DNA of 64,000 nucleotides, taken from Alentia gelatinosa (Eukaryota; Annelida; Polychaeta; Phyllodocida; Polynoidae). Below the pieces are notes generated by a model. The model made no database searches. It was not told the origin of the DNA and saw only the letters and a list, made by a program, of their open reading frames with translations. Position 1 is the stretch's first letter. Every line of letters starts with the position of its first letter. The stretch is taken from assembly GCA_950022655.1 (NCBI GenBank), contig OX465583.1, positions 17,783,318-17,847,317 of the forward strand. Direction: 5' to 3'. Both the position numbers and the translations under genes were made by a program. This document shows, one piece after another, positions 1 through 12,043 of the stretch.

Positions 1-1
1 G

Positions 2-1857
2 GACTGGGATAGAGCAAAATACTTACGTAACTACACCAAAAAAGCTATAATCAACGCAAAATCAGACCATATTAAAGAAAACCTTCTTAATCACAAATCA
101 GATGTAAAAAAAATTTGGTTCGAAATTAACAAACTACTACCTAATAAAAAGGATAACACACACATTGACCTGGTGGATAACACCAGCAGTGACAAAATAC
201 CGAATCACCTCACGGCCGACTACATCAACACCTATTTTTCTGAGATTGGCCCCAAGCTAGCCGAAAATATTAATGATACGTGGGCTTATGACGGAGCAAT
301 TTCGGAGCAATTTGTTACCGATGTAGATACTGATGAGGAAGAACTCATGCACTTGATCAAAAAAATTGATATTTGGAAGTCCTCGGGCTTACCCGCAATC
401 TCAAGTAGATTTTTGAAGGTAGCATTGTTGGCTTTTTTGCTGAAAGTACTTAAGCTGTTCCGACTATCTCTGACGTCCGGCGTCTTCCCGTCTAAGTGGA
501 AGGAAGCCCTTATTGTACCACTTAAGAAAGAAGGGAATAGTGACCAAGTATCTAACCTTCGCCCAATATCGTTGTTACCTGCTCCAGGCAAACTCCTAGA
601 GAAAATTGTACAGCGTCGACTCATGGAACACTGTGAGGTTAACAATCTGCTTACTGCTGAACAGGGCGGGTTTAGACCTGGCCACTCGACAGTGGATACA
701 AATGTTAAGTTTACGGAAGATATTTTCCGAGCCATGAACGATAGGGAGGTGACAGTTGCAGTGTTCATTGACCAAAAGAAGGCTTTTGATACGGTGAACC
801 ACAAAATTCTTCTTGACAAACTGGAACTCCTAGGGATAAGGGGACCTATTTTTAGATGGGTCACCAGTTACCTATGTCACCGCTCTCAGAGAACTATGGC
901 GAATGGTGTCATTTCCGACCAACAAATTATACGCTGCGGAGTCCCACAGGGCTCCATTTTAGGACCGTTTTTTTTCCTGGTCTATATAAATGACATCATT
1001 CGTGTACTGGACTCGGGTAACTGTAAGTTATATATGCTGACGACACTGTCGTTTATGGCTCGGGCGTAGAACTTGACCAAGTGATAGATGCTGTGCAGGC
1101 TAATCTCGACAAAGTCACGAAATGGTGCAGCTCAAATCGGCTAACGATAAACGAAAAGAAGACCAAATTTATGATATTCGGGACTAGACAAAAGCTTGCT
1201 AAGTGCCCTGACATTGCGAACCCACTAAACATTAGAGGAACCCCGATTGATAGAGTGCATCAATTCAAGTATCTGGGAGTTTGCCTGGATCAGAACCTAA
1301 CTATGTCTAGTCATGTGGACTCTGTCTTAAGAATCACTGCTCATAAGGCTTTCACCTTGAAAAAGTTACGGGTTTATATTGATGTTCATACTGCTACCTT
1401 GATGTATAAAAGCATGGTCTTGCCTTACTTCGATTATGCAGATGTTTTATATGGTGGTGCAGCCAAGTATAAATTGGACAGACTACAAAGTATTCAGAAT
1501 AAGTGCCTTAGGACAGTTTTTAACGCAAGGGAGTATATCCCAGTTATTAGTCTACACCAACGTTCCAGGTCGCAAAACTTATTAGCACGAAGAACAACTC
1601 ACTTGAACAACTATATGTACCTACAAACATAATTGAATGACCTACTTGAAGAAAAGAGAGAAATCCACACAAGACAACATGATGCTAAAACTTTCAAGGT
1701 AACCAAACCCAACATCGAAGCTTATAAAAGGAGCGCGCTGTACAGAGGAGCGATTAGTTGGAACGGTCTCACATCGAGCATGAGAAATACAGACAGTTAC
1801 CTATCTTTTAAATTTAAACAAAAGATCTGGGCTTTGTCCAAGAACCAGATAGTTTGA
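2..1857 (+). pseudogene. LINE ORF2 reverse transcriptase, broken (CR1/L2-like)
   Basis: A frame open from base 2 encodes the region before and within a non-LTR reverse transcriptase. Visible motifs are LRPISLLP (about 560-583), motif A FIDQKKAFDTVNH (about 764-800) and motif B GVPQGSILGP (about 938-967). The catalytic YADD block is broken: two extra bases in a TATATA run near 1028-1033 move the frame, and the YADDTVVY coding is found in the next frame. The thumb and C-terminal region continue at 1081-1629 (FKYLGVCLDQNLT). An in-frame TAA at 1630-1632 cuts it, and the same frame runs on to 1857. The endonuclease half would lie upstream of the window. The fold and motif order place it among CR1/L2/jockey-type LINEs; the clade is not resolved. 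It is certainly a retroelement and is inactive as it stands. Confidence 0.9.
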
Positions 1858-2325
1858 TGTTTCCTACTTGACTCCGTAGTGCACACCCCCCGATTTTGTC
1901 TTGAGTCAATGTAATAGTGTAAGAAATCTGAAGCTATTCGAGATCTTATTAACCATGTCCTGCTACTAGGAACTACTTGTATTATACAAAACTAGTAGTT
2001 ATTCAGAACTTCATAATGGTTAGTTTTAGTATTTGATCTTTTTTCTGTTGTATACACAGGCACTCAGCTGATAATTTCTGTATAAATAACCTTGCTTGTA
2101 GTAATCACCATGCGATGGACGACAATTGTGGTCGCCCGTAAGCTTTATGATATTGTCAAACTTTCGCTATGACCATGACTGTATATGGTCAGTGTTATCT
2201 GCTTCGCATAAAAATAAGGTGAAATTACTGTAACTCCTGTATCTGGGAGATCCACTCAAAAAGGCTCGCATGCCTATGTATCCCCCAGGATAAATAAAAT
2301 TCTTAAAAAAAATAAAAAATTAGTA
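1858..2325 (+). other. LINE 3' untranslated region and A-rich tail
   Basis: Non-coding sequence following the LINE ORF2 stop. It ends with ATAAATAAAATTC followed by A-rich sequence at about 2289-2321, which is how CR1/L2-type elements end. No other feature is seen here. Confidence 0.6.
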
Positions 2326-2364
2326 CCCTTATGAGCCAAGATCAACTGCAAGGCGGGTCCAAAT

Positions 2365-3325
2365 GTGGCAAAGAGTAAGATCATGTGGTGTCTCCCAAAT
2401 AATAGGTTTGACAGAAAAGATCTGCCTAAATGTAGTATAGAAAATCAACCGCTAGATGTGGTACTTGCATCAACTATTTTGGGGTCGTTATCGACCATCA
2501 ACTTAGTTTTAATCAGTATAGACAAACTAAAGAATGTTTTCAACCGAAGACACCATAGATTGAGAAAGCTTCATTATTTCATAGACCCACCAGAGGTTAC
2601 TAAACTCCCTATTATCGCCCAGGGTAAATACAAGTTCCGCTCGCGGCTGGCTGACCACATGAAACACAGTTTTCCGATTTATATTTGGAGAAACTGAATA
2701 TAATTTTGTATTTACATGTAGAAATAACTGAAATTTCCAATTTGAAGATTTATAAACACCGTTAAACTGCAATAATTGTGGGTTACGGTTCAAGGTTCTA
2801 TCACCATACAACTTTGGCAACCAGTGAACGCCGGAACTTGTATATAGACTGAAATATGGGATACCTCAATAGGGCGTATGGATAGCAGCACTGCCGTGGC
2901 GATAGACAAAACAATGATTCTTACGAAGCTTGAATATTGCGACTTCATTGCAACTAACTGAATCGAATATCATAGAGAGATACATGATAAATAAGCAAAT
3001 TGATTAAAACATGAGATGCTTCTATAATATAAAATTGATCATAAGATCATTAGTTTTCGTGGAGAGAAATATCATATAACAGATTTGGGGTTTTTACTAA
3101 ATTAAATTGATCAAAAGATCATTATCATATTTGTGAGTAGACAATTAGTAACTATTTTGTATAACTAAACTGGATATGTACTTGTCTTGTGTCCCTGTAT
3201 TGTGATCTGTCGTACTTTGTTTATGTGTTAAATGTGGCTACTGTATGGAAGAACGCCTATCGGCGATTACTGTATGTCGTCAATGTTTGTTTCATCGAAT
3301 AAAACAAAATATAAAAAAAAATGTT
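2365..3325 (+). pseudogene. Second LINE relic, heavily decayed
   Basis: Short stretches recall the C-terminal part of a LINE ORF2. In frame 3 near 2466-2520 there is YFGVVIDHQLSFNQY, like the YLGVxLDxxLS block of LINE thumbs. Near 2910-2960 there is TMILTKLEYCDF, like the block that follows it. The sequence ends with a TG-rich 3' region and AATAAAACAAAATAT plus an A run at 3298-3321, as LINE tails do. Frames are broken several times. A 110-codon open frame at 2365-2697 lies in another frame and is probably chance. This is a family-level guess from short matches. Confidence 0.4.
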
Positions 3326-3352
3326 TGAAAGCTGTACAAAGATCCAAACTCC

Positions 3353-3374
3353 GGGGGGGGGGGGGGGGGGGGGG
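3353..3374 (+). repeat. G22 homopolymer
   Basis: Twenty-two consecutive G residues. One of several long G or C runs in the window that could form G-quadruplexes and cause assembly or length errors. Confidence 0.95.
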
Positions 3375-4115
3375 TCAGTCGAGACGATCTCAACCTGAGG
3401 TCCGCTTAATATTATCAGCGATCCTGGGACCGAATTTGTGATGAATGGCGGAAAGTGTTTTTCAGACGTAGTCTCAAGTCTACACAGCGGATCTCAGTTA
3501 AAACGATCTCAACTTGAGATCATTTCCTGCAAGATTCAAGATTTTGCAATCGGAAATTCTTGATTTGAGACATTTATACTTATTCAAATTTGACCATATT
3601 TATACCAAATAATTGTCCATGTCCATTTGATCCAATCCTAAAATTTCATAATTGAGACATGTTTTACTTTTTGAATAGGTGTTGGTGTTATTTACAAATA
3701 TAGAATGACCTTGACCTCACCCTACTCAAATAAAAATCAAGCATCACAGTAGATATACACAAGGTGCCTGAATGGGAGGCCCACATGCCAAGTCCAACAG
3801 ATATGTGGCAATATACCCCCAGGGGACGATGCTCTTATGGCAATGGTACCGGAAGTTATTCAACAGGTGCATTTGATATGCATTACCTTAGTTGCATATA
3901 GAGGTGATCTATAATAAAGTTGTATGACTGGTAGGTCAGAAATGATGTGCAATACGCTTCTTGCTAGAGTTGTTGAGTGTGCATAGTCATCCATAAATGA
4001 TCTGCAATACAGTGAGGTAACTTAGAGTATAGGTTTGTAGGCTCAAATTCTGTTAGACTGTATCTGTGTAAGTGTACGTATACGTCTTTGTCTTTGTTCC
4101 ATGTTACTGTCCTGA
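3375..4115. other. No gene seen
   Basis: A non-coding stretch with many stops in all frames. The only internal structure is a repeated motif related to CGATCTCAACTTGAGATC, itself nearly palindromic, near 3383-3400 and 3503-3522. Otherwise nothing I can support. Confidence 0.5.
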
Positions 4116-4420
4116 CCTTTACCTCACCCCGGTATTTTTCTCCATAGGCTTAACATTAGGAACTCGTACTCGACGGCCGTGAGGTTCGTGTAACCAATAC
4201 TCAATGGCTAATTTGGCGATTCATTTCATCAATAAACAATGTTATACGGGGTGAGATAAAATCAGAAACCCACTCGATGAAAATAACTTGGTCTGCACTC
4301 CACCTCGTTTGACCACAGAGTAATTCACTCAGCTTCGCTTCGTGAATTACTCTGTGGTCAAACTCGGTGTAGTACGGACCAAGCTATTTTCACCTCGTGG
4401 GTTTCCTTCTAAGTCCCTGT
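4116..4420 (+). repeat. Foldback repeat, copy 1
   Basis: A leader (CTCACCCCGGTATTTTTCTC, then CTTAACATTAGGAACTCG) is followed by ACGGGGTGAGATAAAATC and then a long imperfect palindrome at about 4265-4405. The two arms are roughly 65 bp and meet at a short loop containing CAGCTTCGCTTCG. The leader itself begins and ends with inverted copies of GATAAAAT-type sequence. The same element occurs inverted at 41148-41465. It has no coding capacity, so it is probably a foldback-type non-autonomous element. Confidence 0.75.
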
Positions 4421-4499
4421 GTTTCAGTTGAAATGTAACTTCCAACCTGAATCCATGTCCTTGGTGACACACAACCTATCATGTCGTAATTTACCAATC

Positions 4500-4812
4500 G
4501 TAAACAGTGCTGAGGTTTATCCTACCCCTAATATAAAATCCCATAGGCTTAACAGTCGCTGACTGGCATACGGAGTTTTATATGCCACTAGTGGCATACA
4601 GCATTGTAATCACGTAATATTCCAAAATCGAGGAGATGGGGTAGGATAAAATCAAAACCTGATTCGTTTTAATCTTGGTCACCGCATGCCACTCCTGGAG
4701 TTTTGGCTCTGGACTTCACTGGGCTTTGCCTCATGAAGTCACTATGCCAAACTCCAGTCATGGCATACGGTGGCCAAGATTAGAATTCATCCAGTTTTAC
4801 GATAGTGCTCAC
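4500..4812 (+). repeat. Foldback repeat, copy 2 with a different stem
   Basis: It has the same plan as the copy at 4116: CATAGGCTTAACA leader, then GGGGTAGGATAAAATC, then a palindrome. The stem sequence is unrelated to copy 1. The left arm from about 4660 contains CTTGGTCACCGCATGCCA and the right arm near 4757-4780 contains ATGGCATACGGTGGCCAAG. The loop GGGCTTTGCCTCATG resembles the loop of the other copies. The family plan is conserved while the arms differ. Confidence 0.7.
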
Positions 4813-5930
4813 CCAGACTGGGTAACCAGTGTTCCGCCTGTGTTCCGCCTACTCATCACAACCCGGATCTATGGACTAAAATGCCGAGGCAAAAATGGTG
4901 CCGCTCTCTGATCCCTTGGAGGTCCGGCGTGCCCTGGTTGACTTTAATGAGCATGCCAAGCAAATGAGCAATGTATAGGGATTATCTGAAGCCCTAGACT
5001 GATTTTTTATTTTTATTTTTTTTTTATTCAGGACGTTCGCTACAAAAGTTGCGGTCTGCCACATCCCAGTTGCACAGTTTTTCATTATTGCTCCAATGGA
5101 TATGTTACCTGATTATTATTTCGTTTCTCTATGCATGAATAATTATGTTGTATAACAGAAACATATAGTACAGGTTCTTGAAGAGATATACATACAGCGG
5201 ATACATACTATACATCTAGATAAAGTGTTACAAGTAACAAGAAAACATAGTATATAAAGTAGAAAGATATACACATACTTGGGCGAAATTACTGAGTAGG
5301 TAGCCACAAACCCCAAAAGTCTTGTCTACTTGCCTGTCGTTTGTACCTGTTGATTCTAACTAAATAATTGAAAATCATATACCATATATGTGAATCATCG
5401 GTCAATACAACTTTTTTCATTTTGAATTAGACGCGTGTTGCTGTAAAGATTGACTTATAAAGAGAAAGAACGAAAAGCGTTAATAAATAAAATGAGTAAT
5501 CAATTTATAACCATTCCAGGAATATTGAAAATACTATCTTAAAACAGTATGCTCCGTTGTGTGAATTAATGAGTTTTATTAATATTTGGTAAATAAGTTA
5601 TAATCAAATAAGAGTTAATGTTTCACAGAGTTGTGTCGTGACCCCCCCGCGAGGTCGAATCCTTCACAAAAAGCGGGTTGTCAGGTGGTGCTCACCTCAG
5701 GTGGCCGTCCGACCACCAGCTGCGTACGGGGCTCTATACGCGGGCTCGCTAGGGTGGGATCATACAACCTATGTGTTTTCTTTTATCACTACACTTCATT
5801 CACAAGATTTATCATATAATTGAAGTGAGAGAAGTCTTAAAAACAGACACAGTAGATAAGTTTTCAAAGGTTTTATATATACAACCAAGATGGCAATGTT
5901 GTGGTATGATGGTTAGTATCAAGATGAAAC
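4813..5930. other. No supported gene; one exon-like relic
   Basis: Mostly AT-rich non-coding DNA. At 4894-4972 a short frame reads like real protein (DPLEVRRALVDFNEHAKQM). It is followed by GTATAG, a T-rich tract ending ATTCAG at 5031, and a second short frame from 5032 (DVRYKSCGLPHPSC) that ends at a stop near 5114. Both pieces keep frame across the implied ~60-bp intron. I do not recognise the protein, and it may be chance. The short open frames at 5631-5823 show no family features. Confidence 0.2.
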
Positions 5931-5935
5931 ACGAC

Positions 5936-5964
5936 GTTTCGTGCCATTGATAGCACTTCTTCAG
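5936..5964 (-). ncRNA. Hammerhead-ribozyme-like core
   Basis: On the minus strand CTGAAGA (fits CUGANGA) is followed after one base by a GTGC/GCAC stem with an 8-nt loop, then GAAAC. That is the conserved core order of a hammerhead ribozyme. Such motifs are known in the terminal repeats of Penelope-like elements. Stems I and III are not clear, so activity is unproven. Confidence 0.35.
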
Positions 5965-5969
5965 GTTAT

Positions 5970-7882
5970 TATATTCTATCAGGTATATCATTATATGAGT
6001 CTTTATCAGATGAACAAAGCTTGGGGGATGTTATTTAATGTTTGGGGTTAATCAAGTGAAATTTTCTAAAAGGAAAAGCTAAACTTCCTCAAAAAGGAAA
6101 TAGGCTTCCATGGAAAAACGGTTTTTAATGTTATTTAATAAAGTTGGATAACTTCCCTCTCGAGCCCCATAAAGGACACGTGCGAAGTAAACGGTTTCTA
6201 ACCCTCTGTCAAACGTGGAGAGGGTGCACGGCGATGAAACCAATGAGTAGGATTTCACAGGTCACACAACACCCAGCCCCCTAGATTGGCCGCCACCTCG
6301 GTCTCCACTCAGTTCCAACTAAGATATTGGTATGGTTTAGTCACAGGCGGTATCTGATGTGCATACCCAAAAGATAAAAGTTCACAAAATAAGTAAATGA
6401 GTTAGGATAAAAGGGCCTTGTTAATACTTCCATTTTACCATGGTTTTTGCCTCATTCATACATGTATTATTACTATACTGTCAATATTCACTCTGGTAAT
6501 AATATGATAAAATACTATATTAAATTGTATAAATGTGAATGCCTGAGGTAAGATAAAGGAGTGTAGTTAATAATACCATTTCACCATTAATACATGATTC
6601 ATTACCTTATGTGAATTATCATCTAAATATAATGGCGGTAAAGTACATGGGTCTGGACACAAAGACACTCATAAAAGCTTCAATCTAATTGAAGTAATTG
6701 ACGTCATCAACCATATGTCCAAAGTAGGAATCCTCTACGAGATGTCAGATGTTGCTATGACGTTATCGGTGGAGCCTTTTTTAACGCTAATTACAGTAAT
6801 TGCGGCATTCAGATAAACATCCCTTGTGCCAGTAGCAATACTCAAAACAGAAACGAAAAGCGTTATACACATGTATACCCATTCCTTTGCGCAACTTGTA
6901 AATACATCATAGGGACTCTTTGTGTCGGTATCTAATGTGTGGCGTTATGTCATAGATCGGCAGTCTGTTCGGATCAAGTTCACAATAAATACATATGAAA
7001 TAGCCACCAATGAAGTTACACTCGTCAACATTTGTTCCCAGTGTAGAGCATCCACTAAATTTCAATCGCCTTTCACCTGTTTATAATAGCGGAGTATATG
7101 GCAAACCATTTTACCAAAAATCAAAGACACGTTACCTGTATTTCCAATTCACTATCTGGAATGGATTTCAGAATTAATTCAAGTGAATATGACTCATTCG
7201 AAGTTGGGGTGAATATATCTGAAGCTTACTCATCGTGGACATTTTTAAACGATTGTGGATATTTGGTATTAAAGTCCACCGACCCCTATTCTGCTACCAA
7301 CACTGAAATGAAGAGTAAATCGCCCTGGCATGAGAATCAGTGTCACGGTTGAGTTGGCACGGATGGCAGACGACAGGTGGGTGGACTGTGTGTTTGTGGC
7401 AGGAAGGGGGCCGCACGAAGGGGGCTTAAGTGACTCCTGTATCTATCTCTACATTTAAGTGGGTGTTTGCATCGAGCCTACTGATTGGCGGAGACCGCCA
7501 GGTGACGTGATCACGTGGCTGCCAGCTGTGTAGATCCCCGCCAGGTGGCAGTTAACCCCCAGGAGCTAAACCCCTATGTAGTTGGGCGGCTGAGGAATGA
7601 GTGGACCTCATCAGTGTTAAGTCCTGGATACTCATTTCTGTGCTGTCTAGGTTAGGGAGAGGTTGTATAGATTTTCAGCATGCTGCAAAAAGTCTCTTAT
7701 TTAACTATCTTGGACAAAATGTTATATTGTTGTATTATAATTTAGGACAGTATTATGAAAGTCAAGACGTGGCGTAGTGTGCGTGATGCTACCACAAGAG
7801 TTCTCCTAAAGCTTCTCACCTCACCAGGTCAGCTCTCGCGGGTCACTAGAAGTAAACCCCATTCTTATTGGTCGAACTTGGC
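5970..7882. other. No gene seen
   Basis: Non-coding, AT-rich to 7080 and more GC-rich after 7350. An open frame at 7098-7352 (84 codons) has no recognisable motif or composition and is probably chance. Confidence 0.5.
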
Positions 7883-9036
7883 ACTATCAGGGGCGTACCA
7901 GGGGGGGGGGGGCACAGGGGGCACGTGCCCCCCCCCCCCCCCCGAAATTTTCCCAAGGATGGTCTGTTCCGACAGAAAGTTCTCTACACACTGTTTTTTG
8001 AATTTTGTTTCTATCTATCATAGTTAAAAAGTTACAGCATTATACAAGAATGGGCTATTTACACATACATAAGATATTGAAATCTTAAATCTTCTCTATG
8101 GAGAAGAATTTTCATGGCTCCAAGCATAGTTCATTAAGAATTCTTCTCCCATAGAGCATAGTGAGAACCTTGTACAGATTATGACTTACAAGATCTTAGG
8201 AGAGGGGTGCGGGTTGAGGGTATACACTTGAAGGATGCATGTAAGGTAGTCCCAGGTGTGCCCTCCCCACACCCTCTAAAAATATCCCCTTCATGCCCTT
8301 GTTACCATATGTACGTCATTCAACAAAAGAAATATGTTCCCAAAAAAGAGAGAGCTCTTCAGGGGGCCCTTGGACTTCCAAAGAGGCACTTTGTGGAAAG
8401 GTATCTTGTGTAAAATATAGAAGCCAAGTGCTTCTGCAGGTTTTGCCCCCTGGACCCCCAGATGGATTTTGCCACCAGACACCTCAGTTGTGTGACCCCT
8501 TCCTTGGAATTAAATTCTGTATATAGCTTGTATAATCTTTTGACATACAAGTGCACCCAGGGGCTTCATCCCCTCCCCACCTGTATCCCTAAAGAATCAC
8601 TTTTCCCCTGACCCATTGTAATTTCTGAATTATATGAAACCCATGTGCTTCCAGGGGTTCTGACCCCTGGACCTCCCAGATGGGTTTTTGCAACTGGACC
8701 CCTGGCAATCTTCACATGTAGTTTCAGGTGTGTTAAAACCCTTCCCCTAAATAAAGTCACTAACATGTGAGTACCCCCCCGGATTTGCTTTGCTTTTAGA
8801 CCCCTCAATATCTCACCAAATAGCCTCAGGTATGTGACCCCCCTCACTGGGCCTTCAGTGCACCCCAAGAAGGGGTTATGCCACAGGACCCTTGGCAATC
8901 TAGAAACCCAACTGCTTCCAGGGAGTTCACCCCCTAAACTCCCAGGAGCCCCTGCCAATCTCTCCAGGTATGTAGCCCCCAACCTGAAACAACATCCTGG
9001 GATAAGCTTGTATGATCTATGAAATCCTAATGATTC

Positions 9037-9826
9037 TGTAGTGGGTGGGTCTCGGGTCGAGCCGAAGCTCCTCCCGAGCACCACTACAGTTTTGGTCCAA
9101 GATGCCATCTCAGTGCTGGTCCCACCTGCTAACCTGCAGCTGTATTTTACCACAACCACCCAGCACTGTGGTTCTGCCCTCGAGGATCACAGGGGGGTCA
9201 AACACCTTCACAGAGCGGAGAAACACAACAAAACCGCTCTGGTCAGTGGACACTACCCTGATCGCATCTCTCGGGATCCCAGAACTCTATCCGGAGAAGG
9301 GACCCACGGGTCCGACCCTCTCCTCCTAGAGAACTGAGATACTCTGACTCCACCATCTAGGGGACCCAGACCGGTCAACAGCTAGTCAGGAGAGCTATAA
9401 CAGAGCCCTGCAGAGAGACCGCACATAGTCTCTCCACACCCCAGTGTGTCTCAGTAAGCCACAGCAGGCTGCTTATATACAGCCCATGTCCTCACTGAGC
9501 ATGTGCAAGAATCCCGCTGGTTCTCCAAAGGGGTATTCTGAGTCAGCCTGGTCACTAGCAAACCAGTGGTTCCCACTAGTTCCCTGCCCAACTCCCTAGG
9601 ATCAATCCTCACTGCTGGTTCTCAACCTGACAGCTGAGAAACCAGTCTGGACTGGTCCGAACACGGTGTCTGTAATAGCCAGCGGCGGGTGGCCTACTCC
9701 AAAACCACGGGAAAACAAGTCTCATTGACCTGTCCCACAGCTTGCTCGGCTGTCCCGGCCGCGGCTATACTTAGAAAGGCGTAGTAGACGTGCCAAGCCT
9801 TAGTAGACTTGCACGGGTTCCCTACA
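9037..9826 (+). mobile_element. Solo LTR, 790 bp
   Basis: A GC-rich block starts TGTAGTGGGTGGG and ends GGGTTCCCTACA. It is flanked by the 4-bp direct repeat ATTC (9033-9036 and 9827-9830). Removing it plus one ATTC restores a continuous satellite unit, which shows it inserted into the array. A TATA-like TTATATAC lies at 9473-9480. It has no coding sequence. The TG...CA ends and short duplication indicate an LTR left by recombination between two LTRs. Orientation is assumed from the TATA-like site. Confidence 0.75.
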
Positions 9827-11988
9827 ATTCTATGGGCTTTGACCCCTGGACTCCCAGGGGGGTCTTAGCTTCTAGACCACCACAGGTCTTCCCAGGTTGT
9901 CTCAGGTGTGTAAAACCCCTGCCCAAACCAACATCATAGGAACAGCTTGTTATTCGACCCCTATGTCAATCATGTAACCTAAAAATGCTATCTAATGCAT
10001 AAAAGCCAAACACTTAAGGGGTTTGGCCCCTGGATCCCAAAGGAGACAATTTGCCCCTAGACTTCTAACAATCCCCCCATGTAATCTCAGGTGTGTAACC
10101 CTTTCCTGAAACAAAATCATGGATAAAGGTTGTATAAATGATATCTGAAACCAAAGCACTTCCAGGAGTTTTGCCCCCTGGACCTCTGGGAGGGGCTATG
10201 CTATTTCTCTTGTGGCAACATTCCAGGTAGTCTCAGGTGTGCAACAATCTACCTCCCTCAATCAAAATCCTGGATACAGCTTGTATAAAATCTTAAACCC
10301 AAGTGAATCTTGAGGCTTTGCCTCCTGGATCCCCAGCAGAGGTTTTGCTGCTGGACCCCTGGCAAGCTACCCATGTAATCTCAGATGTATGGCTCCCCTC
10401 CCCATGACAATCCCAAGATGTATTTTTCATATAAAAATCCAAATTCTTCTGGGAGCATTGCCCTGAATCCCCCTCCCAACTGGGGCATTGCTTCTTGACC
10501 CCTGGATAGTGTCAGGCATATGACCCCTCCCTCAACAAAATCCTAGATACAGCTTGTATAATCGACAAATTCTAAGTGCTGCTTGGAGCTTTGCCCCCTG
10601 GAGCCCAAGCCAATCATCCAAGGTAGTCCAAGGTGTACCCCCTCCCTGAAACAAAATCCTGGGTAAGCCCCTGGAGAATGCTGCTTGAGGGGAATGTGGT
10701 TAAGATAGTAGAAATTGTGCCCCCCCCCCCCAATATAAGCACATGCCTATATGCCCTTGTTTCAGTGTCATTCAACAAGGCAAGTATGTCCCTTAAAAAT
10801 ATTCTAAATGCCAAGCAATTAGGGGTGATTTGCCTCATGGACCCTCTCTAATCTTCCCATGTAAAGAAATCCTGGATACAAATTGTATAATGTATAAAAG
10901 CCAAGCCCTTCTAAGGGATTTGTCCCAAGGACCCCAAGGAGGGACTTTGCCACTGGACCTGTACTGATATTCCTAGGTAGTCTCAGGTATGAAACCCCTT
11001 CCCTGCACCCAAATCCTGAGAACAACTTGTATGATGTATAAAATCCAAGTATAGCCAGGGGGTTTCATCCCCTTGACCCCTATGAGGACTTTAATGATGG
11101 ACCCTTGGTACCTGGTCTCAGGTATGTATCTCCCCCTCCATGGGGACAGCTTGTGTAATCTATGAAATCCAAATGTTTCAGAGGGATTTGCCTGGACCCC
11201 ATTAGGGGCTTTCCTAAACCTCTGGCAATATTGCCATGTGATCCTGGGGGATATGCCCCCTGGACCACCATGTGGGGCCACGCTGCTAGACCTCTGACAA
11301 TCTTTCCAGATGGCTTAACATATGTAACCCCTCCTTGAAAAAGAATCTTAGGGAGAGCTTGTAGAATTTTTATGATACAGGGTCTTCTATGGGATTTACC
11401 CCCTGGACCCCCAGGAGGGGGTTTGCTGCTGGAACCCTGGCAATATACCCAGATACTCAAAGAAGTGTAACCCTGTTCCCTGAAACAAAAGCCAGGATAG
11501 AGATTGCATATAATTCAAGTTCTTTCAAGGGCTTTGCCCCCTGGACCCCCAGAAGGGGATTTTTCTGTGACAATATTCACAGATAACCTAAGATATTTGT
11601 GCCCCTCTTCAAAGAAAATCCTGAGGATGGCTTTTATAATCTATAGAATCCAAATGTTCTCAGGGGCTTTGCCCCCTGGACACCCAAAGGGGGTTTTGCA
11701 GCCAGACTCCTGGAAATAATTCTAGATAGCCTAAGAAGTGTAACTCCTGCCCCTAGAAAAAAATCCTGGGTACAGGTTCTATAATCCATGAAATTCAGAT
11801 TCCTCTGGCGGCTTTGCCCCCTGGACCCCCAGGAGGAGCTGGATCCCTGGTCACATTCCCCCTGACACAGAATCCTGAAAACAGCTTGTATAATCTATAA
11901 AATCTAAGGGTGTCCGAGGCTTTGCCCCGGTACCTCACAGGAGGGGTATTGTCAGCTGGACCCTTGTCGATCTTCAGAGGTGTGCCCG

Positions 11989-12012
11989 CCCCCCCCCCCC
12001 CCCCCCCCCCCC
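11989..12012 (-). repeat. C24 homopolymer
   Basis: Twenty-four consecutive C residues just inside the right end of the transposon. They mirror the G and C runs just inside its left end (about 7901-7942). Confidence 0.9.
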
Positions 12013-12043
12013 GAAACAAAATCCTGGGTACGCCCCTGACTAT

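Larger units (their letters stand above)
8200..12012 (+). repeat. ~145-bp satellite array inside the transposon
   Basis: Tandem, degenerate units of about 110-215 bp (often near 145) fill the element. Each unit contains GCTTGTATAATCTATAAAAT, then TTTGCCCCCTGGACCCCCAG, then CCCCTGGCAATCTTCC, then CTCAGGTGTGTAACCCC, then AAACAAAATCCTGG. TTTGCCCCCTGGACCCC is partly self-complementary with neighbouring blocks. The final unit runs straight into the right terminal inverted repeat, so the array looks like an expanded subterminal repeat. Open frames on both strands here (for example 8566-9159 minus) only follow the repeat and are not genes. Confidence 0.85.
7888..12038. mobile_element. TIR DNA transposon, 4.15 kb, 5-bp TSD
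   Basis: The left end reads CAGGGGCGTACC and the right end reads its reverse complement (GGGTACGCCCCTG), giving terminal inverted repeats of about 13 bp. Direct copies of ACTAT flank both ends (7883-7887 and 12039-12043). Each end is followed inward by a long G or C run. No transposase frame remains; the inside is almost entirely a ~145-bp tandem repeat. The ends look like those of hAT-type elements, but hAT normally makes an 8-bp duplication, so the superfamily is left open. Confidence 0.75.

Noticed and set aside
2365..2697. 110-codon plus-strand ORF
   Set aside because: No family features. LINE-like coding in the same region lies in a different frame, so this frame is probably chance.
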